A stretch of 64,000 nt of DNA from Amphibalanus amphitrite (lineage: Eukaryota; Arthropoda; Thecostraca; Balanomorpha; Balanidae), in contig NW_024881674.1 in NCBI RefSeq assembly GCF_019059575.1, positions 124,001 through 188,000 of the forward strand, read 5' to 3'. The translations under genes and the position numbers were made by a program. Below the pieces are notes generated by a model. It did not search any database. It worked only from the letters and a program-made list of their open reading frames with translations, and was not told the DNA's origin. Below, one piece after another: positions 25,501 to 38,600 of the stretch (within the stretch, counting starts at the first letter, position 1; each line of letters begins with the position of its first letter).

Positions 25501-28500
25501 TAAGTTGGTGAATACCCCATTATGCATCATTTTACATCGTATGCAAAATTTTTGACGCCAGGTTATCTATAAAGGCCAGGTCACCGCCACCAGGTCAAGC
25601 AGATTATCCAACGTTTCACATTTACACTGTGCCTCTTCTCCATTATCTCGAGTGTGACGATTTCAGTCCCACATTCAAATTGTGCCTGCAAAGATGATTC
25701 ACACAGAACCACAATACGCCATCAGTTTCCGATGGCTTTGCACACATTGGAAATCTATGACGAATTCAAGCCGCCCCTCATAGTGCGGCTACTTGCATGT
25801 TTACATGCGAACGACGTCACAGTTGGTGCTTATCAAAATGGTTTGGTATCATGACCAAACATCAATGTGTGATCGCGCAAACACTTACTTTACTTGGCCA
25901 CGGGTGTGTCATACCATGAGAGAACCGGTCAATCATACCCACACAGTGGGTAGCTGGATATGCGCCTTCGCGCAAAATTTCAAGGGCACACTAACAAAAC
26001 AGTCTTTTTTAGACAAACCTACTACGCTGTCGGTGAGGCAATAATGAATGAGTCCGGATAGTAACACCGATGCGTATATTGTCCAAGATTGTTGTTTGAA
26101 GCCGGGTAAAAATACGCACCGCGTTGTGGTTTGAGACTGGCGGCTATAGCCACTCCCGTGGCCATGCCTGAATGACTTTCCTCACAAACAGGCGTGAGTT
26201 CTCCTTATACTTTTTTCTGTATATTCTTGTTTGACAACTGAATTACCTGTTGCTCATTTAAATGTACCCGCCAAGTGACACAGAAGCAAGGGTAAAACCT
26301 TCAAGAAGCCGATTCAAGCTGGCATTTTTTTTTTCATGTCCTGCTACCCAGAACACTTCTTTAAAGTTTTACGTTCGATAAGTGCATGCAAACTAATATT
26401 ACACGATATTATAACACGTGCATTGCTGTCGCCCAACAGGCTACTTCGATTTCACACCTGCATTGAAATTAGCAATCCACTAACAAAATATAACTGCAAC
26501 ATTTGTGGAATACAACGCATGTAACGATTCCGTAGACATTGGAAATATGGTACCGGGAACGCCACTAACCTTCCTATAGTTTGTGTCAAATTAAGTTTTT
26601 TTTCAACTGCTCGCCCACCATTTCTCTCGAAAAACTGTATGCATTGATCTGTGTACCTACTCTACTATTCGATTCAGTAATGCTGCTATGGCAAAGTGCA
26701 TCATTTGAAAGTCTAGTCACTCGATCTAGTGGGTTTTGGGTAGTGTATGTCTCCAGATTTCTACCATCGCGCTAGCCTTTGTAGTTAGATGTTGCTTCCT
26801 GCGCATGTGTTCGTAGAGTTCATGTATTTTTCTTGTTCACAATGATTATGCAATTTAGATTAATGCAAGAATATCGGTTTCCGGCACACATTTCCTTAAT
26901 TGTTAATTGTTGTTTGGGAAAGCGACATAAAAGTTTATTAGATGTTGCATAAAAATAATCAATTTACAATGTTACCTGTTGTGCATATGTAAATCCAGCC
27001 AATCAACAGCTTCTTTCGCTTGGCTTTCCTGTGGTTCCAGTTTCCAGGGATGACTCAAAACGTAATATCAGCATCTCTCATCAAAGGGAAGGAAGTTACA
27101 AGGATGATTAGTGAACCTTTACACTGCTGTTTGGCAACAGCTCGGTTTGAGGAGCCGAGGAGCCTCTTGATGTATGTATCAAGTCTTTGCTTCAAATCTG
27201 AGTATGCATGCTCACTTGAAAATAACTCACGCTCAGCCATATCGAACGATATCCATCGTCCCTACCCGGATAGTGCCTCATTATGACCAAGCGTATAATT
27301 ACACGTTGTTGCTACCTATTGTTGCGCAATCGCACACTTGTGATAGGTTGTTTGCATTTCAAAACATATTTATCCTCACTTATATGTCAAAGTGAGGTGT
27401 GCACAATGCACCTCCGGTTTGTGAACATATTCATAAACGCGTAATTTTATGTGATTTGTCCCATAGCTCTCAGCAGGAACATCCTGCCTTCTCGGAGCCG
27501 GCTTTGAATGAAGACAAAAATGGTCGAACCGGTTATGCCTAGAACGAGGATATTGAGAGTCATGTGTCACATTACGACACGGATGAATGCTACGTGACTT
27601 AAAAATTGATACACACACGCATTAAAAGTTATAAAACGCAGGCATCAATCAGTAATAGGATTGTTCAAACACGTTTAACGACATTTGTGGAGTCATCACA
27701 AGAGGGTTGTGACATGGTGAAATCATTGGTCAAGTACTTAAAATCATCGACCGTCAAACAATGAGTAATCAATGATATGATAGGATATTAATTGTGCTAC
27801 CTATGGCTTTTGTTGGGTATTAGTGATATGTGATAACGATAGTAATGATTCGTCATAAATCGCGGTCAATTTATGCCTTCTTGTCTATTGTTATGGCCGT
27901 ATTAGTGACAATAATTGGGTGCTCGTATTCCAGTACCTAGTGCATTCGAATGGCACGACAGTAGCCGTGGCATGAATATGGGTGCACTTTTTGTGTTTTC
28001 ACCTTCCTGTCTACTGACGTATCAAACAGGAAAGAATGGATACCTTTTTTGGCTGTATTCACGTACAGGTGAACATACAAGCCCTTGGAATGGTGGCTTT
28101 GCTGCCTCTCATATGTATGCGCTTTATGTACCAGCTGCTCTTGTAAATAACATGCCTAACTTACCTATATTCAAAAGGTATACCACATTACTAATGGATG
28201 CTTGCTTCAAACTGTTACGCCTAAGTGCAAACGTTTGCTGAAGAGACATACCATTTCGTTACCTCATAGGAAACTTTATTTGATGTCTCACATAAGCTTG
28301 ATTTATCGTATTTCATTTATCTCCTTGTGACTGGCTTGCAAGATACTGATAAGTATCGAGATACATCCATTCATCAAGAACACGGCACAATACCTATACA
28401 AGCATGCAATATGTATGTAATATACAATATGTAGTACACGGCACAATATACCTACAATATGTAAGCATTTGCTGGGAAAGCTCTATGCGCCAGTAATGTT

Positions 28501-29355
28501 GACGATACAACGAACGAAGTATACATGATCAATAGTTTTTGTTCACCAATCATAGATATATGGCTCTATTGTAATTCTATAATATTGCGATAGTTCAGTA
28601 GGCGGAGTAGCGTCTACCTAGCATTTCCAATGCGCCTAGACATCGATTTTTGCCCTCGGGAACGCATCGAACTACAATGATCCGCAACATCAGCGGTTGA
28701 ACAGCGAAGACTGACCTGTCGAAGACTGCCGTAGGTAAGTACCTGTTCCTTTTCAGGTGACTTTAACCGCACCCAGCACAGTATCTACCCAAAGTACCTA
28801 TCTTCAACGAACACCACTTGCTGTCTCACCCAACATATTGGTGCTGACAGCTGCACAGTTCTGTGTCCGCTCCTGAACAACAAACGTCTCGCTTTCGAAG
28901 CTCGATCGCACTCACACTGTTTTTGTTTCTGTTTTGTTGATTTGGGGCATTTCGCGACGCCCATATCTGATCATTCCATGCCTAGCACTGGCTGATGACG
29001 CGATTTAGGCACACAGAAGCTAGAACTGTCACCTATTCAGCCCACGCCATCCGTGACCCGTGTAAAATATTCACCCCTGCACCTCATCTCACTTACCGTC
29101 CGTCGAGGTCCGACTTCATCCTCGCTGTTCCTCCAGTTCGCCCTCCGCATCGCCCGCGGCGACGGGGGGGGGGGGGCATTCCAGGTCCACCCCACACTAA
29201 CCTCGTCCCACTATGACATCTGAACACGCCGCGTGACCCAGCGGAAGTCGCCGTAGGGCACAGGATGCGTCGCCGCCGCCGCCGCCTCTGGTCGAGAGCA
29301 GGAAAACCCACCGGTCCGCCGCCGCGGCCGCACCGCCCCAGGGAGGCTAGCGTTC
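22516..29355. other. Intergenic DNA, mostly AT-rich, no supported gene
   Basis: Apart from a transposon fragment near 25.5 kb, nothing was recognised. A short duplication occurs at 28380-28460 (CACGGCACAATA twice, each followed by CAATATGTA). A G13 run lies at about 29164. Open frames here are short and match no known motif. Confidence 0.35.
25458..25600 (+). mobile_element. Fragment of the AGGTCA-rich TTAA family, copy H
   Basis: GGCGGCGCGAAACTTGGTTG, then a variable stretch, then GGCCAGGTCACCGCCACCAG resembles the 5' region of copy A (GCGCCGCGAAATTTGGTATG followed by AGGTCAGGTCACCAGGTCAC). Neither end has the TTAA-CCC terminus, so this is a truncated remnant. Confidence 0.4.
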
Positions 29356-29390
29356 ATAAAACCGGCCGGCGCCAACCGGCGTCACTCAGT
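29356..29390 (+). promoter_or_regulatory. Core promoter of the Gln-rich secreted protein gene
   Basis: ATAAAA at 29356-29361 lies 32 bases upstream of the A of an arthropod initiator TCAGT (29386-29390), the classical TATA-to-start spacing. The first ATG of the gene is at 29468, giving an 81-base 5' leader. Confidence 0.65.
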
Positions 29391-29467
29391 GCTCGCTCGG
29401 ACCGGTGCCTGCAGTGGGTGTAGCTCGTGAGACGCTCCGATCGACGGATACGTGAACAGCCGCAGAC

Positions 29468-32400
29468 ATGAACGCGAACGCCACTGGATTGGTGAGTGTG
29501 TATGAGGTGTTCACAGTGCATGTGCTTTACTCGTTGCTTTTGCTGTTTTATATTTTTAATGTTTTTATAAGATCTACATTTTAGTTCATGTCAAAACTTA
29601 ATTGCATTTACAAGTGCACTTATAATTTATTAAGGGTTCAAATGGTTTTGTGGCTTAAAATGGAACCTTATTTCTGGTGTATGCTATTAGTAACTGTCAT
29701 TATTTAGAATTTGCTGAGTTCTTAGAAAGTTGGGTATAGACTACTTTACCAACGCCAACGTTTAGAAAACCATTGCCCCTTTAGCCCTTCGCTTGTGTAG
29801 CGAGTAACATAAGTAAGCGAGGTGTATTTGCCCCCTCCTAGTTTGATGCAGCGGACTAAATTACGCCCATCAAAGTTGAAAGAAACTTTTTGTGCGGCCC
29901 AGCCTCGCACTTCCATTCGACAGACTCGATCATAGATTCTTGGGCTGGGCGCGTCTTGCTCCGTCAGCGTGAGTCCGCCTTTGCAGCCGTATACGACAGT
30001 AATGCAGCGTGCAACAATCAGACTAACAAATGAGGCAGACGTCCCCGACCTATTTTGAAATCTCGTTGCACGTGCAATGTGCATCCATTTCCAAGGCGCT
30101 AAATGCGCAGCACTCGGTGTGCAGCCCTGTCTCACGAAAGTGAAGATTGCCAAACGCCGTTGCGTTTTGCTTGTTGTTGCTTGCCTGTGGCGAAAATGCA
30201 TCGATATATTTTGCTTCAACCTGCACAAAGCCGTTATCACACATTAGAGATGCGCATTCCTGTATCCTAATGTATTCAAGCGCCTCTTAGGAATGCCGTA
30301 TGGAAAGTCGTGACATACGAGTACAGCACAGTGCCGACTGCCGACATTGAATGAAAACGATCGCATATTCCGATACCAGATTGCGTACCGATGCATCTGA
30401 TGTTAGCGGCATTCCCGCATAAGTTTGCCGTTATTTTATTTTAAGCCGTAAAATAGGTATCTACCATGTAATGTGCAAGAACATATTACATAATTGTCAA
30501 AAATGAATTAATTTGGAAGTGATGAATGACGTATCGCCTCAGTAAAGCTGGCCTGAATTTTGACGTCTCGCTCTATCTCACACATATGCAACACCGATGC
30601 GGTCTCGTTAAGTTGACCCGTGTGCGGCGACCCGTACCGTTGGGAAATTCGCCACTTGTTCCGCCCTGTGGCATTGCGCGAAAGGTGTCAGTGTTCCGCT
30701 TTCTGATGCGTTGAGGGATGCCCGAGTGCTATAGGTTTGTTTCTGTAGTCTGCGGCACGGCATCATGACGTAAGCGTCTGCGGTTGATGACGAAAAGGCG
30801 TGCAGTCAGGGGAACTTTGCATTCAGCGCGAGTTTATTTATCTCGGAACAGGATAGAAGGAAGCGTATGAACACGGCACGCTATGTGATTTGCCGATCCC
30901 TTCAGTTGCAGGAGACTTGTAGCGACTGTCTGGGAATTACAGCTCTGTCGCGGTTTAGTGGACGACTGGTAATCCCTTCAAACGGAACGGTTTGTTACCA
31001 GCCAAGACGATGTAAAATTGGGACGCGGGCGCATGGAACCATGTGGCGGAATTCCTCAACGACGTTCTTTGTGACAAGTGCATTCGTGCAAGAATGATGT
31101 TCCTCTTGCACGAAACAGAAATAACCTGTCACGGAAGGCAATGTTATCATGTCTCTAGGCTTGCTTTCCTCCAAATTGTCTTGAACATGGTTACACGTCA
31201 TTTTTGAAGCTGTCAACTTACTGGCCCGGTTACGCATAGTTCAACAGCTTCTGGGTTATAAAGAACACACGAAAAATAACGGTTATAAGAATAACGGTTC
31301 GACTAGCTCCCCTATACGGCCAGCCTATCACGTTCCTGCACAGTGCATCGCCACCGGCGCATACAAATCCGGGTCTGTTATCAGCGGCTTGCTTTGCACT
31401 GCAGGTGCCAAGCAATAGCAACAAACCACAACGCTGCCCTGACCTTGGCGGCTTCAAGGGCTCCGTGACTGGAGTCTGACCCGGCGGGCTCTCTGTGACC
31501 TCAGTGACCCCTGGGTGACCCTCCGGTGACCTGGGCGTCGGCCCGGGAACATGCTCGTCGCAGGGGGCTGCTCCGTGGTCATGACTCAATCTAGTTCGTG
31601 AGGAGACACCCATCTCTACCGGCGCCCCGCTGAGCCTGGTTTGATGGGTGACACGGAACTGCGGCACCGCAGATGATGCATTCGTGATGCGGCTCAGCCT
31701 TGCCACTGATCGAGATTATATGGCGGATGTTACTTTAAACGAGTTCAGAATTATTTTCCGCTTACGCCCGTTCCGTGAAAGGAGTGGGATATTTCTTTGT
31801 TGCGATGAGATACAGCTCAACTCGCTATAAGATCTGGTCCGGTTGTGGGCGTGTTCTTTTTTTTCTTCTTCTATTCTTTTTGTTTTTGACCGATTGCGCC
31901 ATTTTTACTATTGGTCATCCACGTTACCAAATCGAGAGTCACATCTACGCCAATCCAAATGTAAAAGCATCTGATGGACACGTGTTAATCAAAGACTCTT
32001 AGCGGCAACACCGCTCTAACGCCGTCCATTTTTTTGCTGTAAAACGTGAGCCCATCGCCATGCGATCTAAGGCGCGATAACTTTCCATGAGAGCTTGCCT
32101 AATGTGCTAGGCCATCTGCTGCCTTTGAGGCCGCCACTATTGTTCTAAAAACCTTCGCGTTATTGTACTCCCGGCTTGTCATTAGCGACTTCCCAGCTCA
32201 GCTTGATGGAAGAGCTGCCGAAGCTCCGTGGCGGGAGGTGGGAGGAGTTGACCTACCCTCTCCTCAAGGGTGTGGTGCTGCGCAGTAGCAGCCGACCGAA
32301 CGACCGCTCGTGCACGCTCCGAGGTGCAGTTGACCCTGTAATGGCAGCAGTTAGAACCGGGCTATCTGGGGTCTAATCTCGCCATGGAACTGTCGCACGG

Positions 32401-33526
32401 TGACGAGAACGTGCTTGTGCCGCTCGTGATCCGCCCGGGAGGTCTCCCTTCGCGGAGAGTTGCATGGTACGGTCGCGTCAGAGCTTCTAAAGAGATCCAG
32501 CTCAGGCACGCAACGCGGATCGTGAAGGACCCCGCGGCTCCGTGACTGCACACAAGGAACGCTGACAAATGACTTGGCGCTGACTCAACCGTTACTTATA
32601 GAAATAAGCGGTTACTTGCTGTTCCAGGGTCAGCCAGTCCAAGGTTGTTTCACTGCAATATTTCGAAGTCACCGATTCCATCTCTTCATGTTCATGTATT
32701 GTCATGGGCTATAGACTGACTCTCGCTCTGTTGTTTCCAGGCCGTGTTGCTACTGCTGGCAGTAGCATGTAACGCCTCAGCACAGCGACGAGGCATCATC
32801 ACCTGCTCCTGTCCGATGGGCAACGGACGCTCACAGCAGGGCAAGCTGCTGGGCAGCGTCTGCTACGTCGTCGGCGTCGGCTCGTGCCGGTCCTTCACCT
32901 ACGAGGGCACCTCGCAGCCGCAGCGGCATCAGAAGCAGCACCAGCAGCAGTACGAGCAGCAGCAGCAGTACCAGCAGCAGTACGAACAGCACTACAAGCA
33001 GCAGTACCAGCAGCAGCAACAGCAGCAGCAGCAGCAGCCGCAGCAGCAGCAGCAGTTCTCGGGCCAGCGCCATTCGAACCAGCAGCGCTTCCCGTTCCGC
33101 TCGGGCTTCCAGAGCCGCTTCGACACCAACCGACCGGCCCGCTTCGGCTCCAGCCAGACCAACACCCGCCTCAACCAGTTCAACCGCCGTCACCAGTTCA
33201 GCTCCTCGGCCCCCGCCGACACCAGCCGTGCCGTGAGCAGGTTCTCGCCGCACCGACCTGGACGGTTCGACCTGGCGGCCGCCGCGGCCACCGCCTCCCC
33301 CGAGCAGCAGCGCTCTGCCGCCGAGGAGACGCGCCGACAGCTCGAGTCGCGCCGCACCTTCGAGAGGGAGCTGGCCGAGTCTGGTGTCACCGTGAGGCCC
33401 GGCTCACCCGAGGCGGCGCAGGCCAGCGAAAGGAGGCCCGATGACAAGTCAGCCGACCTCGGCAACAAGGCGCTGGCACAGATTCTCTACCTGCAGAGCC
33501 TGCTCGGACGCAGCGGACGGCGATAG
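29468..33526 (+). CDS. Secreted Gln-rich/Arg-rich protein with Cys-rich N-terminus
   Basis: Coding exons are 29468-29491 and 32741-33526, joined in phase 0 (donor TTG|GTGAGTG, acceptor TTGTTTCCAG), giving 269 residues. The start MNANATGLAVLLLLAVACNA is a clear signal peptide split by the intron. It is followed by a short cysteine region (TCSCP, then VCYVVGVGSC), a Gln/Tyr/Glu/His tract encoded by CAG repeats at about residues 65-108, and a long Arg/Ser/Gln-rich region with RFGSSQ, NQFNRRHQF and an Ala-rich segment. A transmembrane segment is not seen, so it is probably secreted, perhaps a matrix, cuticle or adhesive component; that is inference from composition. The family is not recognised. 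Six bases after the TAG there is a donor (CAG|GTGAGA), so the 3' untranslated region, or a read-through product, continues in the exon at 35603. Confidence 0.65.
29492..32740. other. Intron 1 of the Gln-rich protein gene
   Basis: This is a 3.2-kb intron that splits the signal peptide. A TGACC/GTGACC-rich stretch lies at 31435-31545. No element ends or second gene were recognised. Confidence 0.5.
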
Positions 33527-33532
33527 ACACAG

Positions 33533-35602
33533 GTGAGAACTCACCGACAGGCTGACGTGGCGTCTTTCGTCAAATCCTTTCCCGAATAGAACCTGGGTAT
33601 GCTCTTAAGCTCTTTGATTGTCTGTCCCTGGCGTAGGTGGTAATCAGATTAGTTAGACCTTCAAAGGGCTTGAACGATCGTGCCCTTGTGAAATACTGCC
33701 GCCTCTTTGATGGTTCCGAGTGATCGACGCATGACGTTAGAAGATTAGAAACGGCTTAGCGCACCGGGCATTCTCGCATTCACCCTTCTCAGCTCCATGC
33801 GATTAACTTGACCCAAACGAGGGAGCCGATCGCAGGCAATCCCGCCAAGAAGTTAAGAACTTTTAATTACCGAGCTAGTCGGATCAACGGGGAACCCATG
33901 GAATGGAATGAATGGTGGAAGGCTTATTGCGCTCTTCGGCTGCCATCAGTCGATAAAGCCCAGCTAAGAATGATTGATAGCAGGCGTTTCACCAAAGTAT
34001 TTTCGAGCTTATCGTTTGATAAGCGTAACGATTTGGGTGTTGGGCAGATAAAACGCATAAGCGTATAGCTATTCGGCTATGAAGGGATTATTTAAATCCT
34101 AACTAATTACCCATGCCTGCCGGCGGCTTTCAATCCAACCAATAAAGGCACAGTTATGCAGACATTCATGACAAGCGGATTTTGTCGAGGAAAACCCGAT
34201 TCATAAAGTCGAGCTTCTTTTTTTGGCTTTAAAAATTGTATGAATAGTTTTCTTGCTATATCGTCCTTATGAAAAGCCAGGATCAAACGATTAGCAATTT
34301 TTTCTAGAGCATTTATTTCCCTTTTGATCCAAATTGACTCAATAACTTTCTACAATAAACTTCAATTTTTGTCTCACGAATCTGCATGAGTCCCGACATA
34401 TCAGCTGCCCTCCAGTGGGGCATGTCCCACCGGATGTCTTTGTGGCGGTCCGCGAACAATTATAGGCGGAGGCGTCATCCCGGAAACAAATTAAGCCGGT
34501 CTCGATTTTGACGCGCCCATGACACCGTGATTCATTCCTCGGCCACTTTCCGCCGGTCTCAAAGTCCGTGAGATCGCCGACAGTTTGCCGGATAGGAGAT
34601 TTCCTGAGCGGCTCCTCTTCAAACAAGCTGGTTGCGCAAAGCGTTTCGATGCCATGGCTGCAGCGTTCAGGGGTTATGGCGCTGGACAGATTACCTCTGA
34701 CTTGATCCATCGTTAATGATCTGTTTAGTATTTACATTTTGCCGCGGAAAATGGCGATATCGGAAATTAACGCTGAGCTCTGCTCAAGGAAGATAGATTA
34801 TAACTGAGTTGCGACAGCGCAGATAACGGGCGAATCAGGATACGACTAAGTTAGCATTAGCTTCAGGCAATTTCACTAACACTTAACATTTCTGTGGTCT
34901 GACTGAAGCCGCTGACACCCTGTTGAGTGTGGGGTCTGCTCATACAAAGCGGGCTCGGGGGCAGCATTAGCTGGGAGAATCTCAGGCGCGGTTCGTGACC
35001 GGCAGTTCCTGCTCACGAATTCATGTGGCGATAACTACCGGTCTGCGCTCTCTGTTGTGAAGCGAGCAATTTTGCAGCGTCATCCCATTTGGGTGACAAA
35101 ATACAGTAGCCTTGCATTGCAGTGCGCCGTTCTAGACAAGCGGAGCATCAGGTGGCTGGCAGAAGAGATTTAAATGACGAATAGGTTTTTAGGACAGGGC
35201 GTCCTTTATGTCGCCCTCAAAAGGAAAAATAGGATGCAGCTAGGTCAGGAGACCGGTTTAGATGCAGCTTATCGTAGAGCATGAGGCTCTGGCCTTGGGA
35301 GCACGTGAACGGGCTGAGCAGCAGCAACTGTGACCAGGAGATTCGGTGGTCGGCAAAGTTGATCGGTGGAGATATGGCTACTTAAACATTGGGCCGCTTA
35401 ATACTGTAGCACACGCTAGTTGACAGACGGAACTGCTACTGACAGTGTATGTTGTATTACTTGGATTGGAATGCTAAAGATAATCACAATTTATAAAGTA
35501 AGCAAGGCTGACTTCCTAGCATGTTGTTAACAGTCTCGGTGTATGTTTCACTTTTACGGCAATTTGTTCATATTTTACAACGGTTCTTTCTTTTCTTTCC
35601 AG
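33533..35602. other. Intron 2 of the Gln-rich protein gene
   Basis: The donor GTGAGA follows CAG six bases after the TAG stop, and the acceptor is TTTTCTTTCCAG at 35591-35602. No further feature was recognised in its 2 kb. Confidence 0.45.
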
Positions 35603-35818
35603 ACGCCGATCCTCTCCATTTTCTCCGCCGAAGTCATCAGCGGGGCCTGTGCCCCGTGCCGTCTCAAAGGAATACGAAGAGGACTCGAGGACTGCGAGGC
35701 GCTTCTACGGATCGCTTCAGTTCCATCCGAGTATTCAGGACGGCTCATCAGGAGAGCGCTGCTGGACGGCGTCAACAGGTTCTACGGCATGTGCATGAGG
35801 CTGCCGCGGCCTGAGTAG
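35603..35818 (+). CDS. Third exon: in-frame Cys-containing extension after the TAG stop
   Basis: Splicing from 33532 to 35603 keeps the exon 2 frame: TAG, ACA, CAG, then 71 open codons to a second TAG at 35816-35818. The encoded segment looks protein-like. It has IFSAEVISGACAPCRLKGI, a Cys in GLEDCEALLRI, an amphipathic RLIRRALLDGVNRFYG stretch and a final MCMRLPRPE, with four cysteines in all. It could be a C-terminal extension made by stop-codon read-through, a terminal exon used by an unseen splice form that skips the first stop, or simply 3' untranslated sequence that is open by chance. The acceptor is strong. Confidence 0.45.
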   Translation, partial: TPILSIFSAEVISGACAPCRLKGIRRGLEDCEALLRIASVPSEYSGRLIRRALLDGVNRFYGMCMRLPRPE

Positions 35819-37041
35819 GCCGCCGGAGCCCTGCAGCGCGCCACGAGCCCGGCCGGCCGGTACTGCTGGCCAGACCGGTCGCCGCTGTATGAGATCGTAC
35901 CTCGAGTACGATAGAGCGCCAGTCTGGGGACGAATGCGGCTGTCTGGATGGAGCCGTGTCGTGGACGTTTCCTGGCTATGTAGTGCTGGCTGTAGCCGCG
36001 CGGCCGCGGCCTGAAACAGGCTGTGGAGTCTCTGAGCGGCTCAGGTCGTCGTATGCCGGCCCGGTGCACGCGGCGGGTGCACCGCTGTGCACGCCAGTGT
36101 GATAGTATTGAGTGGATCGTCACTCGGTTCTGACCGCTGTGGAGTCCCGCCACTGTGTTGACGGAGCGTTCAGCATGTGACATCCAGTTCTTTGTAGTGC
36201 AATGCGATCGTGTGTAGCGCCTTTCATTTACCAACTGTTCCTCGAGCTTCTGAAATTATGGCGAGGAATATGAAAGCGATTCGACTATACCAAAAAGTGA
36301 GGCTCCTTGGTACTGTATGGCTCTATAGCCAGTTTCAGGAGCGGCATTCTTTCATCCAGGGTAATTTGCATGTATTGTGCTGATGATGGCATGCACCAGT
36401 GAACTATGTTTTATTTATTGCCTTTATTGCCAGTTTCATTTCTTTGCCTGTTTGTGTGCAAACTTGTAGTTTTTCCTGTCTTGCTATCTTGTAAATATAA
36501 TGATGTGTAATCTTTGTACGCTTTTCACACCAAATGCATGGATGGAAACCTCCTCAGCGCATGCCATAACAAGGACCCGGTGATAAAAGGATAGAAAGCA
36601 ACAGAAATGCAGCGAGCATAAAGTCGGTATTGAGGCTGGTTTCGTCTTATATTTATCTTTAAACGAGAATACGCGGTCAGATCACATTTTTTTATTTGGT
36701 CCATAGATTCAAGGCAATGAATCAGTACTTTTAGTTTTCACGAAGATTAAAAGAACAAGTCTGCTCGCCTCAATAGAATCGTGCACCGGATGTTCATAAG
36801 CATAATCCGTCAATCATGAATCGCCTCTAACCTGCTAATTTGCATTGTGCCCTCTTTCCCTATCCTTCAAAGCCGTTTTACCGGAAACCCTAACCTTTCT
36901 GTCGAGACATCTGGGTGGTCCACTCTTCCTCTGACTTCACTCGGGCCGCCTAATTGGTTTGTTTCCCCTCCCACGTGACATATTTCCTGTCAACATCGCG
37001 CCTCATTGTTGTCTGTGCCCGCCGGCCGTTGCCATGCATTG
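35819..37041. other. Downstream flank of the Gln-rich protein gene
   Basis: The first several hundred bases probably hold the 3' untranslated region. No canonical AATAAA was found close by; a T/A-rich stretch near 36480-36530 is the likeliest 3' end. A palindromic E-box-like CACGTGAC lies near 36973. Confidence 0.3.
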
Positions 37042-37116
37042 GCGCTTTGCAACCAATAGCCTGTGTCGTAAGCGGTGTTATAAATTTGGGAAGTTTGAGC
37101 AACCGAGGCGTCACTG
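37042..37116 (+). promoter_or_regulatory. Candidate TATA promoter, possibly of the RBM26-like gene
   Basis: CCAAT (about 37053), TATAAA (37079-37084) and TCACTG (37111-37116) lie in order; the initiator A is 34 bases from the TATA box. It points toward the RBM26-like gene, whose ATG is at 43515 and whose first coding exon follows an acceptor (GTGTCTCCAG), so an upstream non-coding exon is needed. The link is positional inference. Confidence 0.3.
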
Positions 37117-37290
37117 CATCTCGTCCCGTCCCACTTTGAACTATACAAGATAAAGCTCACTGGACGATGACCGAAATACCGGTGTTATTGATTCAGTGAG
37201 AAGAGTCCACACGACACTATTTAATCAACGTCACCGCTACCGCTGGCGTTATCGCGCTTCCGTTACAGCCCGTACTTCCGCCTGGACCTC

Positions 37291-37525
37291 TGCCATCGCC
37301 TCCCTCCCCTCTTTCTCCTTTCCCCTCTCTCTCGTTCTCTTTCTTTCAGCCCTTCTCTCCCGCCCTCTTTCTATCTCAGTCTCTCTTTCTCTCTTACCCT
37401 TCCCCGCTTTCCCTCCCTCTCGGCTCTCACACTCATCCTCCCTGTCCCTCCCTCTCTCCATCCATTTCCCCTCTCTCCTCTCTCTCTCTCTCTACTCCTC
37501 TCCTCTCTCTCCTCTCTCTCATTTC

Positions 37526-37620
<95 letters not shown>

Positions 37621-37637
37621 CTCTCTGCCTCTGCATT
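37291..37637. repeat. Polypyrimidine tract with (CT)n core
   Basis: About 350 bases of nearly pure C/T on the + strand end in an uninterrupted (CT)n run at about 37536-37616 and then a few CTCTGC units. All open frames over it are low-complexity artefacts. Confidence 0.9.
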
Positions 37638-38497
37638 CACCCCCGGTCTCGCAGCGCCTACCACCGCTGGCATACCTCCCAACTTCCACTGCCACTGCCC
37701 TCACAGAGGTGACATGTGACGCCGCTCTACGTCCGGTGAAAGGCTAGCCCAAGCACTCACTGGGGCCACGGACGGGTCAAGGTGGTGGTTCGGCTGAAAG
37801 AGGTGCGAAAACATGCCGTAGTAGAGCCGGTGACCACAAAAAAGTGTCGCTAGACGCCGTGGCTGTCGTGACAGACTGGATCAGCCCAATTTTTGAAGTC
37901 AGTTCTGTCATGTAAATTGGTATCATCACGCACTAATCACTCGGTAACGTCCATAACTCATGGTTTGTACTGCAGTCAATGATAAACTGCCGAATTGTCG
38001 TTAAATTTTTTGTCAATGGATTCAGGTAAAGAGGCTCTCTGCAATGCATTACATTCATTTATGCGGAAGCTGAGGACGCTGTGAAAGTATAGGTGCGCAA
38101 TAATCATGCACGATGCACAAGTCGCCTGGGAAGTGTTACCCGCTCACTGTGAGCAAGGCCAGCCCGTACTGACACTATGGTAGTACAGCCAGCTCTCCCT
38201 CCCAGTGATCAGATTGGCCGAGCTCCGGCCGCCAACTTTAGCCATTGCCTGCATCTAATCAGGCGTGCCATGACTAGGCCAGTAGGGTGACAGGAGAGGC
38301 TTCTACGCTCTTTGTTCAACTGAGGACAGTTTTCGCCTCGGTCAATGCTCGTGTTTGTGTTTATAGGGCTTCACAGCCAAACTGAAAGCCGGTTACAAGG
38401 CATGTTAGAATTGCTGCTCCTGCTGCTCCTGAAGACATTAGCTTCTGGCAGCCGTACCTACTTTTGCAAGGTGGTGTCTATGAATTCGTTTATATTT

Positions 38498-38600
<103 letters not shown>

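Noticed and set aside
32831-33444. Open frames in other registers over the Gln-rich exon (poly-Ala/Leu products)
   Set aside because: They are shadows of the CAG-repeat coding region; only the frame joined to the signal peptide exon has a consistent splice phase.
35782-36234. 150-codon open frame on the minus strand
   Set aside because: It overlaps the third exon and probable 3' untranslated region of the + strand gene and shows no recognisable domain.
37249-37682. Long Ser/Leu or Arg/Glu-repeat open frames over the CT tract, likewise at 38345-38855 and 45333-45817
   Set aside because: They are translations of dinucleotide microsatellites in every frame and have no independent coding signal.
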